Made by a program: the position numbers and the translations under genes
Shown: in pieces, positions 1-6,522 of the stretch
Position numbering within the stretch: position 1 is the stretch's first letter
Layout: every line of letters starts with the position of its first letter
The notes under the pieces: model-generated
Databases searched by the model: none
The model's input: only the letters and a program-made list of their open reading frames with translations
What the model was told of the DNA's origin: nothing
Assembly: GCA_018065305.1 (NCBI GenBank)
Contig: JAGHTO010000057.1
Location: 1 to 36,765 of the forward strand
Source of the DNA: Candidatus Cacconaster scatequi
GTDB lineage: Bacteria; Bacteroidota; Bacteroidia; Bacteroidales; UBA932
Direction of reading: 5' to 3'
Length of the DNA: 36,765 bases

Positions 1-539
1 ATAATCTGAAGGTTGAATACCTTCACGCGGTCACCGCCCATATGGCCGGCCATACGCATTCCTTTGAACACTCTTGAAGGCCATGATGATGCACCGAGTG
101 AACCAGGGTGACGAAGTCTGTCGTCCTGACCGTGTGTGCGACCACCAACGCCCTGGAAACCGTGACGTTTCACAACGCCCTGGAATCCTTTACCTTTTGA
201 GATTCCGGTAACGTCAACCCACTCGATACCCTCTGAGAGGTCTGCTACTGTGAGCACATCACCGATCTTGAGCTCCTTCGGGAAATCGTTGGCGAATTCC
301 ACGAGTTTGCTCTTTGGTGTGGTTCCTGCCTTTTCGAAGTGGCCCTTGAGGGGCTTGCTGGCATGTTTCTCTTTTACATCGTCATAGGCAAGCTGTACAG
401 CGGCGTAACTATCTTTTTCAACTGTACGGATTTGCGTAACAACACATGGACCAGCCTCAATAACAGTGCATGGAAGATTCTTTCCCTCGGCACTGAAAAC
501 GGAAGTCATTCCGATTTTTTTTCCAATAATACCAGGCAT
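1..539 (-). CDS. rplC: 50S ribosomal protein L3 (partial, C-terminus beyond window)
   Basis: L3 binds 23S rRNA early in large-subunit assembly. The first 179 residues are present. The frame opens with [15 protein letters not shown], the usual L3 N-terminus, and contains the family hallmarks [17 protein letters not shown] and [23 protein letters not shown]. The reading frame runs off the left edge, so about 25-30 residues should lie outside. The ATG at 537-539 gives the canonical L3 start. It lies 35 nt after the secG stop on the same strand. I see no rpsJ (S10) between them, although rpsJ normally precedes rplC in the S10 operon. No convincing promoter is visible in the 35-nt gap, so it may be co-transcribed with secG. 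Identification is secure; the truncation is only the window edge. Confidence 0.95.
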   Translation of the reverse strand, partial: MPGIIGKKIGMTSVFSAEGKNLPCTVIEAGPCVVTQIRTVEKDSYAAVQLAYDDVKEKHASKPLKGHFEKAGTTPKSKLVEFANDFPKELKIGDVLTVADLSEGIEWVDVTGISKGKGFQGVVKRHGFQGVGGRTHGQDDRLRHPGSLGASSWPSRVFKGMRMAGHMGGDRVKVFNLQI

Positions 540-574
540 TGGTTGTTGATTTGTGTAAATAAATAGGTTTTATA

Positions 575-904
575 TTATTCTCCTACAGGTGTTCCTGCGG
601 GGAATTCAGGAGTTCCTTCTGCAGGAACTGTCTGTTCAATTTGTGATTTCACGCTTGAGCTGCGGACGGTCTTCTGAGGAATTACAAAAGTTGCGACCAC
701 GCAGAGCACCAGGACGGTGCAGGCAAGTGTCCAGGTTGCCTTCTCAAGAAAATCTGCGGTCTGACGAACTCCGAAAGTCTGGTTACCGGCTGCAAAGTTG
801 GCGGCCAATCCACCACCCTTTGAATTCTGAAGAAGCACGACGATAGTAAGCAAAATGCTGGCAATCACTATGATAATAGAAACTGTGATATAAACGGCTT
901 GCAT
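575..904 (-). CDS. secG: Preprotein translocase subunit SecG
   Basis: SecG is the small, non-essential subunit of the SecYEG channel in the inner membrane. The 109-residue product has two hydrophobic segments (about residues 3-25 and 55-77). These flank the family loop LLQNSKGGGLAANFAAGNQTFGVRQTADFLEKATW, whose QNSKGGGL and FLEK parts are diagnostic. The C-terminal tail (about residues 80-109) is polar and low in complexity, as is common in Bacteroidetes SecG. It follows a small TPR-like gene by 7 nt and is followed by rplC. It appears to be part of the operon starting at 2968. Confident from length, topology and motif. Confidence 0.95.
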   Translation of the reverse strand: MQAVYITVSIIIVIASILLTIVVLLQNSKGGGLAANFAAGNQTFGVRQTADFLEKATWTLACTVLVLCVVATFVIPQKTVRSSSVKSQIEQTVPAEGTPEFPAGTPVGE

Positions 905-911
905 AATTATG

Positions 912-1325
912 TTATTTTTTTTCCTTTAATTCGTCAATAAGGGACGCAAAGTAAGCACTTTTTTCCGGATATACCAAAATAAGTTTCTCGTAAATTGCTA
1001 TGGCTTTGTCAAAAAGCTGTTGTTTTTCATAAATCCGGGCAAGTGTTTCGGTGCAGAATGCAGGGCTGAGCTCCATTTCTCCGGTAGAAAAACTTTCCAC
1101 CGCCGGACACGGAGATTCGTGACATCTGTCAGTGTGGATTTTCAGAAAATCACTCAACGACGGCAGAAAAAGAGCGTGCGGCTTCATAGTTGCAAGCAGA
1201 GATTCGGAATCGGCACTCTCCCCCGAAACCTTGTCGATATAAGCCGCCCTTGCAGCCGTGAACCACGGATACTCGTCTACTGTCGCCTTCAACTGGCCGA
1301 CTGTTTTCTCCTCCAATCCTACCAT
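912..1325 (-). CDS. Small TPR-like protein of the lptE-secG operon
   Basis: The product is 137 residues, with no signal peptide or membrane segment, so it is probably cytoplasmic. The C-terminal third (about residues 92-125: [23 protein letters not shown] followed by [12 protein letters not shown]) reads as one to two tetratricopeptide-like helical hairpins. The N-terminal half has no motif I recognise. Its ATG overlaps the 3' end of lptE by 7 nt (ATGGTAG), suggesting translational coupling, and it ends 7 nt before secG. A gene of this type between lptE and secG recurs in Bacteroidetes as far as I recall, but I know of no assigned function. A role as an adaptor in envelope biogenesis would be guesswork from position only. 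Confidence 0.75.
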   Translation of the reverse strand: MVGLEEKTVGQLKATVDEYPWFTAARAAYIDKVSGESADSESLLATMKPHALFLPSLSDFLKIHTDRCHESPCPAVESFSTGEMELSPAFCTETLARIYEKQQLFDKAIAIYEKLILVYPEKSAYFASLIDELKEKK

Positions 1326-1828
1326 TGCGCAACGGTCGCGTTGAAAATGTCTTCCACAAGTTTTTCCACTATGGCATCACACAGGGTAGCCTCCACCATA
1401 TCCAACGAATTCTGTGAATCATAGTCCTCATAGGCCGCAAATGACTGCTCCAGGTCATCTTCGGGATGGAGTACGTTGGTGAACTTGATTTTTACGGTAA
1501 TGGTCAGGCGGTTCAGGGCAGCCACTTCCTGCGCGGTTATGGCGGCCGCTCTCACATCGTATGACTCGATGGTTGCCGAAATGTTGAGATCCCCCTCCTC
1601 CTCGACTGTCTCCAGCTTGGTCATTTTCCTGAATTTGTCATTGAGGGCCTCGGTCAGCTGGTTGGCCAGCAGAGGATTCGTCTTGAGAGCCTTGTTCACT
1701 ACCGGCTCGATACATATTGTCTTCACGTCAGGCTGGATTGACGTGCCGCTGAAAGAATATATGCCGCAGCCTGCAAGCAGGGGCAACAGCAAAATAACGA
1801 CAGCTATATATAAATAGGTGTGTCTCAT
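1319..1828 (-). CDS. lptE: LptE-like outer-membrane lipoprotein
   Basis: LptE plugs the LptD barrel and helps insert lipopolysaccharide in the outer membrane. The 169-residue product begins with a lipoprotein signal peptide (hydrophobic residues about 6-19) and a lipobox LLAGC, with Cys21 as the likely acylated residue. It continues with [26 protein letters not shown], which matches the start of the Bacteroidetes LptE family. The rest alternates short strands and helices as in LptE/RlpB folds. Its ATG directly abuts the stop of the upstream regulator (no intervening base), so it is co-transcribed with it. The Bacteroidetes members are distant from the E. coli protein; the call rests on the N-terminal pattern and on context. 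Confidence 0.85.
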   Translation of the reverse strand: MRHTYLYIAVVILLLPLLAGCGIYSFSGTSIQPDVKTICIEPVVNKALKTNPLLANQLTEALNDKFRKMTKLETVEEEGDLNISATIESYDVRAAAITAQEVAALNRLTITVKIKFTNVLHPEDDLEQSFAAYEDYDSQNSLDMVEATLCDAIVEKLVEDIFNATVAQW

Positions 1829-2968
1829 TTATCCGTTCATTTCTTTAATTTTCCTGTAAAGAGTGCGCTCCGATATCCCAAGCTCCTTCGCCGCATCTTT
1901 CCTCCGGCCCCCGTGCTTGGCAAGTGCCTTGCGGATCAGGTCGCTGCTTGCATCCTGTATGGAGAATGTCTGCTCCTCCTCAACCTTGCTGCCTGTCACA
2001 TCCTCGGGATGTATCATAAGCTGCGGCTGGCTCACAACGATATTGTTCGACACCGTCCCCCCTTCAATCTGCTCCTTGAGCATATCAACCTCCTGCCTCA
2101 ACTGAAACAGTATCTTGAATATTATGTCACGGTCGCTGAGATAATCTGCCCCGGCCTCATTGCTCTTCACGGGCAGTTCGGACGGGCGCTCCGCAGGAAG
2201 GTATCCTGCCAGAACTTCAGCGGTAATCAGCCTGTTGCGTTCCAAAACGGATATCTGCTCCGCCACGCTTTTCAGTTGGCGGATATTCCCGGGCCATCTG
2301 TAAGCCTCCAGTAGCTCAACCGCCTCCGGAGTCAGTTTTATCACAGGGGTAAGGTATCTGTCAGCGAAGTCCAGCGCGAATTTTCTGAACAGCAGATGGA
2401 TGTCATCCCTGCGTTCCCTGAGAGGAGGGATGTTGATGGGAACGGTGTTGAGCCTGTAGTAGAGGTCCTCGCGGAATCTGCCTGACGCAATCGCCTTTCT
2501 CAGGTTGATGTTTGTCGCCGCAATCACCCTCACGTTCGTCTTCTGGACCTTCGATGAGCCAACCTTTATGAATTCCCCCGTCTGGAGCACCCTCAGAAGC
2601 CTGACCTGGGTTGCAAGGGGAAGTTCGGCCACTTCATCCAGGAAAAGGGTCCCGCCGTCGGCCTCCTCGAAATACCCCTTGCGGGTCTCGATTGCTCCGG
2701 TGAAAGAGCCTTTCTCGTGGCCGAAAAGTTCGGAATCTATCGTTCCTTCAGGGATTGCCCCGCAGTTCACAGCAATGTAATCACTGTGCTTGCGCGGACT
2801 GTTCAGGTGTATCACCTGCGGTATGACCTCCTTTCCGACACCGCTCTCTCCGGTAATCAGGACAGAAAGGTCCGTCCCTGCAACCTGATACGCCACCTCT
2901 ATGGCACGGTCAAGTTCGGGGCTGTTACCGATAATTCCGAAACGTTGTTTTATTTGAGATACATCCAT
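1829..2968 (-). CDS. Sigma-54-type AAA+ transcriptional activator with Fis-like DNA-binding domain
   Basis: The 379-residue protein has the AAA+ core of bacterial enhancer-binding proteins: Walker A GESGVGKE (residues 40-47), the sigma-54 contact loop GSFTGA (87-92, a variant of GAFTGA), Walker B GTLFLDE (106-112), and arginine-finger and sensor segments (ATNINLRKAIASGRFREDLYYRL; PPLRERRDDI; YRWPGNIRQL). The C-terminus (about 340-376) is a Fis-type helix-turn-helix (RRKDAAKELGISERTLYRKIKEM). There is no receiver, GAF or PAS domain, so it lacks an obvious sensory input. It is the first gene of the operon with lptE and secG. Family knowledge indicates it activates sigma-54 promoters, but its targets cannot be read from this window. 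Confidence 0.93.
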   Translation of the reverse strand: MDVSQIKQRFGIIGNSPELDRAIEVAYQVAGTDLSVLITGESGVGKEVIPQVIHLNSPRKHSDYIAVNCGAIPEGTIDSELFGHEKGSFTGAIETRKGYFEEADGGTLFLDEVAELPLATQVRLLRVLQTGEFIKVGSSKVQKTNVRVIAATNINLRKAIASGRFREDLYYRLNTVPINIPPLRERRDDIHLLFRKFALDFADRYLTPVIKLTPEAVELLEAYRWPGNIRQLKSVAEQISVLERNRLITAEVLAGYLPAERPSELPVKSNEAGADYLSDRDIIFKILFQLRQEVDMLKEQIEGGTVSNNIVVSQPQLMIHPEDVTGSKVEEEQTFSIQDASSDLIRKALAKHGGRRKDAAKELGISERTLYRKIKEMNG

Positions 2969-2975
2969 TTCCGAG

Positions 2976-2983
2976 CAAAGTTA
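2976..2983 (-). promoter_or_regulatory. Probable -7 box for the sigma-54 activator operon
   Basis: On the minus strand TAACTTTG matches the Bacteroidetes -7 consensus TAnnTTTG and lies only 7 nt before the ATG at 2968. The -33 position (3003-3006) reads CGTT, a weak match. If used, the transcript would have almost no leader. Confidence 0.5.
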
Positions 2984-3000
2984 GTAATTATTAGAAAATT

Positions 3001-3037
3001 AAAACGGAACTCACAGTAATTGTGGAGATTCCGTTTT
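3001..3037 (-). terminator. Hairpin terminator downstream of tRNA-Leu
   Basis: A 9-bp perfect stem (AAAACGGAA, 3001-3009, with TTCCGTTTT, 3029-3037) carries an inner CACA/TGTG stem. On the minus strand it is followed by a T-rich run (TTTTAATTTT). It lies between the tRNA 3' end and the next promoter, as expected of an intrinsic terminator for the tRNA. Confidence 0.75.
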
Positions 3038-3038
3038 G

Positions 3039-3122
3039 TACCCGGAGCCGGGGTCGAACCGGCACAGCCTCGCGGCCACTGGTGTTTGAGACCAGCGCGT
3101 CTACCGATTCCGCCATCCGGGC
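3039..3122 (-). tRNA. tRNA-Leu (anticodon CAA)
   Basis: Read on the minus strand, the 84-nt sequence folds as a long-variable-arm tRNA. The acceptor is GCCCGGA/TCCGGGT (last pair G-U). The anticodon stem CTGGT/ACCAG encloses the loop CTCAAAC, giving anticodon CAA. The T arm is GCCGG-TTCGACC-CCGGC, with discriminator A73. The variable arm (about TGGCCGCGAGGCTG) is of class II, which fits leucine. CCA is not encoded. It has a perfect promoter upstream and a terminator downstream, so it is a single-gene unit. Confidence 0.96.
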
Positions 3123-3135
3123 ATCGTAGAGAACG

Positions 3136-3166
3136 CAAAGGTATTAAAAAATTAAAACTATGCAAA
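3136..3166 (-). promoter_or_regulatory. Consensus promoter of tRNA-Leu
   Basis: On the minus strand, TTTG (3163-3166), exactly 19 nt, then TACCTTTG (3136-3143): a full match to the Bacteroidetes housekeeping promoter. The mature tRNA 5' end lies 14 nt downstream of the -7 box. Confidence 0.8.
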
Positions 3167-3204
3167 AAAAGAGAAAAACGGACGCGAGATACGTTGCGGA
3201 GGCT

Positions 3205-3471
3205 TCACGACAGCTCGTGAGCAAAATTCCGATAATTCCCTAAAATCTGCTCGATGTGAATCACTTCCGGACAAGAATCCCACGAAACTCCACCGCCCAT
3301 CAGATACCAGCCTCCGCGTTCTTTCACGGGAACTTTCTTTAAACTCGGGAATGCAGAGATGGGCATAACAATGCTTCTTCCATCTTCAAGATCCACCTGA
3401 AACTTCCCTCTTTTAGGGAAAGCAACTGATTTGATTTTCGGGATTACTCCCCAGTATCCTTCGTTTGTCAT
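3205..3471 (-). CDS. DUF2442-like protein
   Basis: An 88-residue soluble protein. Residues about 8-50 (IKSVAFPKRGKFQVDLEDGRSIVMPISAFPSL) resemble the DUF2442 fold, in which a short sheet reads '...LxFxDGxxxxxPLxxFPxL'. The C-terminal part (GVSWDSCPEVIHIEQIL) carries the usual 'hWPxxDEDIsIEgLL'-like ending in modified form. Its ATG overlaps the stop of the upstream DUF4160 gene by 4 nt (ATGA), so the two are translated together. DUF2442 proteins often pair with DUF4160 proteins in arrangements suspected to be toxin-antitoxin modules. No activity has been shown that I can cite, and which partner would be the toxin is unclear. Confidence 0.75.
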   Translation of the reverse strand: MTNEGYWGVIPKIKSVAFPKRGKFQVDLEDGRSIVMPISAFPSLKKVPVKERGGWYLMGGGVSWDSCPEVIHIEQILGNYRNFAHELS

Positions 3472-3773
3472 TTCTTGCGGATTTTTATTATTCTTACCTT
3501 CTCGCCCTTTTTAAAGGTTCTCCATTGTTTCAACAATTGTTCTCTGTGAGTTTTTGCCAGTTCCAGAACCTGTTTGACTTGAGCATCTGTCAGATCCCCT
3601 GGGTCGGCCATTTGAACTTCGGGCTCAAGCCATATCTTGCATAGTTTCAAAGACGCCTTCTTCCCCACTTTTCTCCCGACATGAACATGTGCCCTATTCT
3701 CGTTAACATCAGTATTCCAGAACAAGAATATTAAGCAGACCCCCTTAATGATATACTCCAGAACTTTAGGCAT
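3468..3773 (-). CDS. DUF4160-like protein
   Basis: A 101-residue basic protein. The core contains the DUF4160 pattern: a hydrophobic strand (GVCLIFLFWNTDVNENRAHVHV), then a segment with acidic and aliphatic residues (KLWLEPEV-like), then a helix (LTDAQVKQVLELAKTHREQLLKQWRTF). The HVHV part matches the family's 'PPHVHV' signature. It is the first gene of a two-gene unit with the DUF2442 gene. The -7 box TATATTTG lies 7 nt before the ATG at 3773. The gene sits beside a tRNA gene and a repeat-rich stretch, a common place for small mobile modules. The function is unknown; the toxin-antitoxin idea comes from genetic linkage only. Confidence 0.75.
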   Translation of the reverse strand: MPKVLEYIIKGVCLIFLFWNTDVNENRAHVHVGRKVGKKASLKLCKIWLEPEVQMADPGDLTDAQVKQVLELAKTHREQLLKQWRTFKKGEKVRIIKIRKK

Positions 3774-3780
3774 AACATTA

Positions 3781-3811
3781 CAAATATATACAATATTTCG
3801 CTACTATTAAA
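3781..3811 (-). promoter_or_regulatory. Promoter of the DUF4160/DUF2442 pair
   Basis: On the minus strand TTTA (3808-3811), 19 nt, TATATTTG (3781-3788), then 7 nt to the ATG at 3773. The -7 box is a full match and the -33 box matches 3 of 4. The expected transcript would be leaderless or nearly so. Confidence 0.6.
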
Positions 3812-3867
3812 AATCAAGTCTTCATCTCGCTCCGCGTTATTTCGGTTTACGCTTGTAACAGGCGGAT

Positions 3868-4044
3868 TGTCTATTACTTGAAAGGACCTTAGGTCCGGCG
3901 GGCTAAAGCCCTGCTGCTCAGGCCGCAAGCATAAAAATGCTTGCTGTGAACACCCTCGCGACCCACGCTTAATAGCGGGAGGGGCCCACAAGCGTAGCGT
4001 AGTGGGAGGGTGAGCGAAGCGAAGTCCGACTCAAGTAATAGACA
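3868..4044. repeat. 177-bp structured element bounded by 14-bp inverted repeats
   Basis: The ends are perfect inverted repeats: TGTCTATTACTTGA (3868-3881) and its complement (4031-4044). Inside are several short perfect hairpins: GGACC-TTA-GGTCC (3884-3896), GGGCT-AA-AGCCC (3900-3911), an 8-bp stem GCAAGCAT/ATGCTTGC with an AAAA loop (3925-3944), and CGCT-TAAT-AGCG (3966-3977). The pairs CACCCTC (3951-3957)/GAGGGTG (4006-4012) and CCCAC (3962-3966)/GTGGG (4002-4006) could close a larger fold. No reading frame in it looks like a protein. It resembles a miniature inverted-repeat element or other non-coding repeat. I see no clear target-site duplication. Confidence 0.6.
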
Positions 4045-4071
4045 GGAGCCAAAAGCGCAAATGCGAGTGTT

Positions 4072-4141
4072 GCAAATCATCTGTGCAACGATATCCTTCC
4101 ACACGTGCGTGAAACGCATACTCCGTGCGCAGACGATTTGC
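4072..4141. repeat. Imperfect 15-bp inverted repeat, possible cruciform
   Basis: GCAAATCATCTGTGC (4072-4086) and GCGCAGACGATTTGC (4127-4141) are inverted copies with two mismatches. Between them a small stem GTGCGT-GAA-ACGCAT (4105-4119) could cap the fold. It lies in the gene-free stretch upstream of the GH31 gene, and its role is unknown. Confidence 0.5.
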
Positions 4142-4165
4142 AAAAGTATCCCTGCAAACACCTTT

Positions 4166-4246
4166 CGGGATTGAAACAGGCCTTTCGCCATCCATTCGCG
4201 CGAAAGTTCATCGTCCGCGGCTGGAAAACTGCCATCTTCAATCCCG
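4166..4246. repeat. 10-bp inverted repeat pair in the gene-free stretch
   Basis: CGGGATTGAA (4166-4175) and TTCAATCCCG (4237-4246) are perfect inverted copies. A CTTTCG/CGAAAG pair lies between them. The wider 3774-4334 stretch holds no credible gene, only this and the neighbouring inverted repeats, a near-direct repeat (GCGCAAATGCGAGTG at 4055-4069 and GCGCAAAACGCGAGTG at 4270-4285), and the GH31 promoter. Confidence 0.4.
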
Positions 4247-4267
4247 CCACCAGCATCACCAGCATCC

Positions 4268-4296
4268 TTGCGCAAAACGCGAGTGACTTTGCGCAA
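4268..4296. promoter_or_regulatory. Two TTGCGCAA palindromes, candidate operator of the GH31 gene
   Basis: The 8-bp palindrome TTGCGCAA occurs at 4268-4275 and 4289-4296, spaced 21 bp apart (two helical turns). The second ends one base before the -33 TTTG. The same palindrome, with the same one-base spacing, precedes the -33 box of the LOG-MFS-amylase operon at 11496-11503. A shared regulator binding site is a reasonable inference; the regulator is not visible here. Confidence 0.5.
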
Positions 4297-4297
4297 C

Positions 4298-4328
4298 TTT
4301 GAAAAATCCCGGAAAAAAGGTAAATTTG
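4298..4328 (+). promoter_or_regulatory. Consensus promoter of the GH31 gene
   Basis: TTTG (4298-4301), exactly 19 nt, TAAATTTG (4321-4328): a perfect match to the Bacteroidetes promoter. Only 6 nt separate the -7 box from the ATG at 4335, so transcription should begin at or within a few bases of the start codon. Confidence 0.75.
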
Positions 4329-4334
4329 TGTAAT

Positions 4335-6515
4335 ATGAAACAGACCCGGTCATACCTGACAACGAGTGGAGTCTCCGTATTTGAACCTGAAGGTTATGTC
4401 CCTTCCCTCCATTCCCCATCCCCAATTTTCATTGAAGAACTGAAATACTCTGCGCCTCTGGACGACGGTTGGAATCTGCGCCCCTCTTTCCGAAAAAGAC
4501 TTGGAAAGAACTGTGTGACAATCGATACCGGAGATGCGGATCTTTACGGAACCGGAGAGGTGAGCGGCAATCTGCGCAGAAACGGTGACAGACAGATCTT
4601 CTGGAACACCGAAAACCCCACAGGCTATCTGCACAACGGCAAACAGATGTACCAGTCTCATCCCTGGGTACTCGGTGTACGGAGGAACGGCACGGCATTC
4701 GGCGTAATAGCCGACACTACCTGGAAGACCACTCTCTCCCTGAAGGACGGAATCCGATTCTCGAGCAAGGGGGCCGCATTCAGGGTAGTCATCATCGAAA
4801 AAGAGAATCCCGCGGAGGTTATGAAGACCCTTGCCGACCTGACCGGAAAAATGGCCCTTCCTCCGCTCTGGGCTCTGGGAAACCAGCAATGCCGGTTCAG
4901 TTACTACCCTCAGGAAAGAGCCGCGGAGATAGCCGACACTCTGCGCAGCCATAGGATTCCCTGTGATGTCATCTGGCTTGACATTCACTATATGGACCGC
5001 TTCAAAATCTTCACCTTCAATCCGGAAGGCTTCGGCAAACCTGAAGAATTGAACCGTCATCTGCACGAAAACGGATTCAAGACGGTCTATATGATTGACC
5101 CCGGCGTCAAGGTGGAGAAAGGATATTTTGTCGATGACCAGGGAGTGGAAGGAGATTATTTCGTCAGGGACAGAAAGGGAAAAATATACCACGGAAGAGT
5201 CTGGCCGGGCCAGTGCCACTTCCCGGATTTCACAATGCCTCAGGTAAGAAAATGGTGGGCCGGACTTTACAGGGATTTTCTCTCCAAAGGAGTGGACGGA
5301 GTCTGGAACGATATGAACGAACCCTCCGTATTTGTCGGTTTCGGCGGCACGATGCCTGAAAGCAACCTCCACCGGGGTGGAGATGATCTGCCGGCAGGCC
5401 CTCACGCCCGCTATCACAACATCTACGGAGAGCTGATGATACGTGCCACCCTTGAGGGAGTGAAAGAGGCCAGACCGGACAAGCGTCCCTTCGTCCTTTC
5501 CCGCTCGAATTTCCTTGGCGGACAGCGCTATGCAGCAATGTGGACTGGAGACAATTACAGCGACTACAGCCAGATGAAGGAATCTGTGCCGATGTGCCTC
5601 AACATAGGTATGAGCGGGCAGCCGTTCGCAGGACCTGACATCGGAGGCTTTATGAGGGATTGCACACCTGACCTGCTCCGCCATTGGACATCTTCGGGAG
5701 TCTATTTCCCTTTTGTCCGGAACCATTCCGCCGAAGGTACGGCGAATCAGGAGCCGTGGGTCTTCGACACTCAGACCGAGGATATCTGCAGGCGGGCCAT
5801 TGAAAGGAGATATCGTCTCCTTCCCTATATCTACACGCTTTTTGAAGAGGCCTCCCGCAGCGGATTGCCGGTCATGAGGCCCGTATTTTGGGCGGATTTC
5901 AAGGATACTTCCCTCCGAACCGAACAACAGGCGTTCCTTCTTGGCGACGACCTGCTCATAATTCCCCGCTGGTGCGAAAATCCCTCTCTTCCAAAGGGGA
6001 ACTGGGAACGCTTCTCCTTTGAGGAAGAGGATGACGGATATCAGGCCTATCTGGCTATCCGTCCGGGAGCCGCTGTTCCCGTCACGGAGGTATTCCAGAA
6101 TACTGTGGAATACAACACTCTAGACCTGACCGTACTCGTAAATCCGGATTCGGACGGCAGAGCCTCCGGCTTCCTGTATGAAGATGAGGGTGACGGATAT
6201 GGCTACAAGGAGGGCGTTTTCGCGCGATATTGCCTTTCTGCGGAAAGTGAAGGGAACAGACTCACTTTGATCGTTTCAAAGGCAGAGGGAGAACTGCCGC
6301 AGCCGCAGCGGAGAATCCGGATAGGCCTTGTCCTTGGCGGTAAGATACATTTTTCCGAATGGTCCGAGGAGAGTTCCGTCTCAATTGAGGTGCCTTCGAA
6401 AGAACCCCGTGGGACCGATTTTTCGAAATTGAAGTTCGTCTCTCTGAAGAACGGCTCAATCTCCCGCAAATTCTCGAAGGCAGACCTTATACTATTTGCC
6501 TTGCAGGGAAAATAA
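4335..6515 (+). CDS. GH31 family alpha-glucosidase (cytoplasmic)
   Basis: GH31 enzymes hydrolyse terminal alpha-linked glucose (or xylose) with retention. The 726-residue product has the GH31 signature WNDMNEPS (W324 to S331) with D326 as the likely nucleophile. The acid/base aspartate is probably D406 in MWTGDNYSDY. Other family blocks are PPLWALGNQQCRFSYYPQ, DVIWLDIHYMD and PFVRNHSAEGTANQEPW. An N-terminal beta-sandwich (about 1-185) precedes the barrel, and a beta domain follows (about 560-726). There is no signal peptide, so it should act in the cytoplasm on imported oligosaccharides. The ATG at 4335 is preferred over a TTG further upstream because the promoter overlaps the latter. CotH follows 7 nt downstream. 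Alpha-glucosidase is the best guess given the nearby amylase and sugar transporter; alpha-xylosidase cannot be excluded. Confidence 0.9.
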   Translation: MKQTRSYLTTSGVSVFEPEGYVPSLHSPSPIFIEELKYSAPLDDGWNLRPSFRKRLGKNCVTIDTGDADLYGTGEVSGNLRRNGDRQIFWNTENPTGYLHNGKQMYQSHPWVLGVRRNGTAFGVIADTTWKTTLSLKDGIRFSSKGAAFRVVIIEKENPAEVMKTLADLTGKMALPPLWALGNQQCRFSYYPQERAAEIADTLRSHRIPCDVIWLDIHYMDRFKIFTFNPEGFGKPEELNRHLHENGFKTVYMIDPGVKVEKGYFVDDQGVEGDYFVRDRKGKIYHGRVWPGQCHFPDFTMPQVRKWWAGLYRDFLSKGVDGVWNDMNEPSVFVGFGGTMPESNLHRGGDDLPAGPHARYHNIYGELMIRATLEGVKEARPDKRPFVLSRSNFLGGQRYAAMWTGDNYSDYSQMKESVPMCLNIGMSGQPFAGPDIGGFMRDCTPDLLRHWTSSGVYFPFVRNHSAEGTANQEPWVFDTQTEDICRRAIERRYRLLPYIYTLFEEASRSGLPVMRPVFWADFKDTSLRTEQQAFLLGDDLLIIPRWCENPSLPKGNWERFSFEEEDDGYQAYLAIRPGAAVPVTEVFQNTVEYNTLDLTVLVNPDSDGRASGFLYEDEGDGYGYKEGVFARYCLSAESEGNRLTLIVSKAEGELPQPQRRIRIGLVLGGKIHFSEWSEESSVSIEVPSKEPRGTDFSKLKFVSLKNGSISRKFSKADLILFALQGK

Positions 6516-6522
6516 TCCACCT

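Noticed and set aside
1325-1332. Another TTGCGCAA palindrome
   Set aside because: It lies inside the end of lptE coding sequence (Val-Ala-Gln) with no promoter next to it, so it is probably chance.
3889-4425. Open frame on minus across the repeat-rich stretch
   Set aside because: It reads through the hairpins and the GH31 promoter, is low in complexity and rich in Arg/Gly/Ser, and has no recognisable domain.
4350-5927. Long open frame (525 codons) antisense to the GH31 gene
   Set aside because: The plus strand carries a complete GH31 enzyme with all motifs. The antisense frame shows no domain and arises from codon bias.
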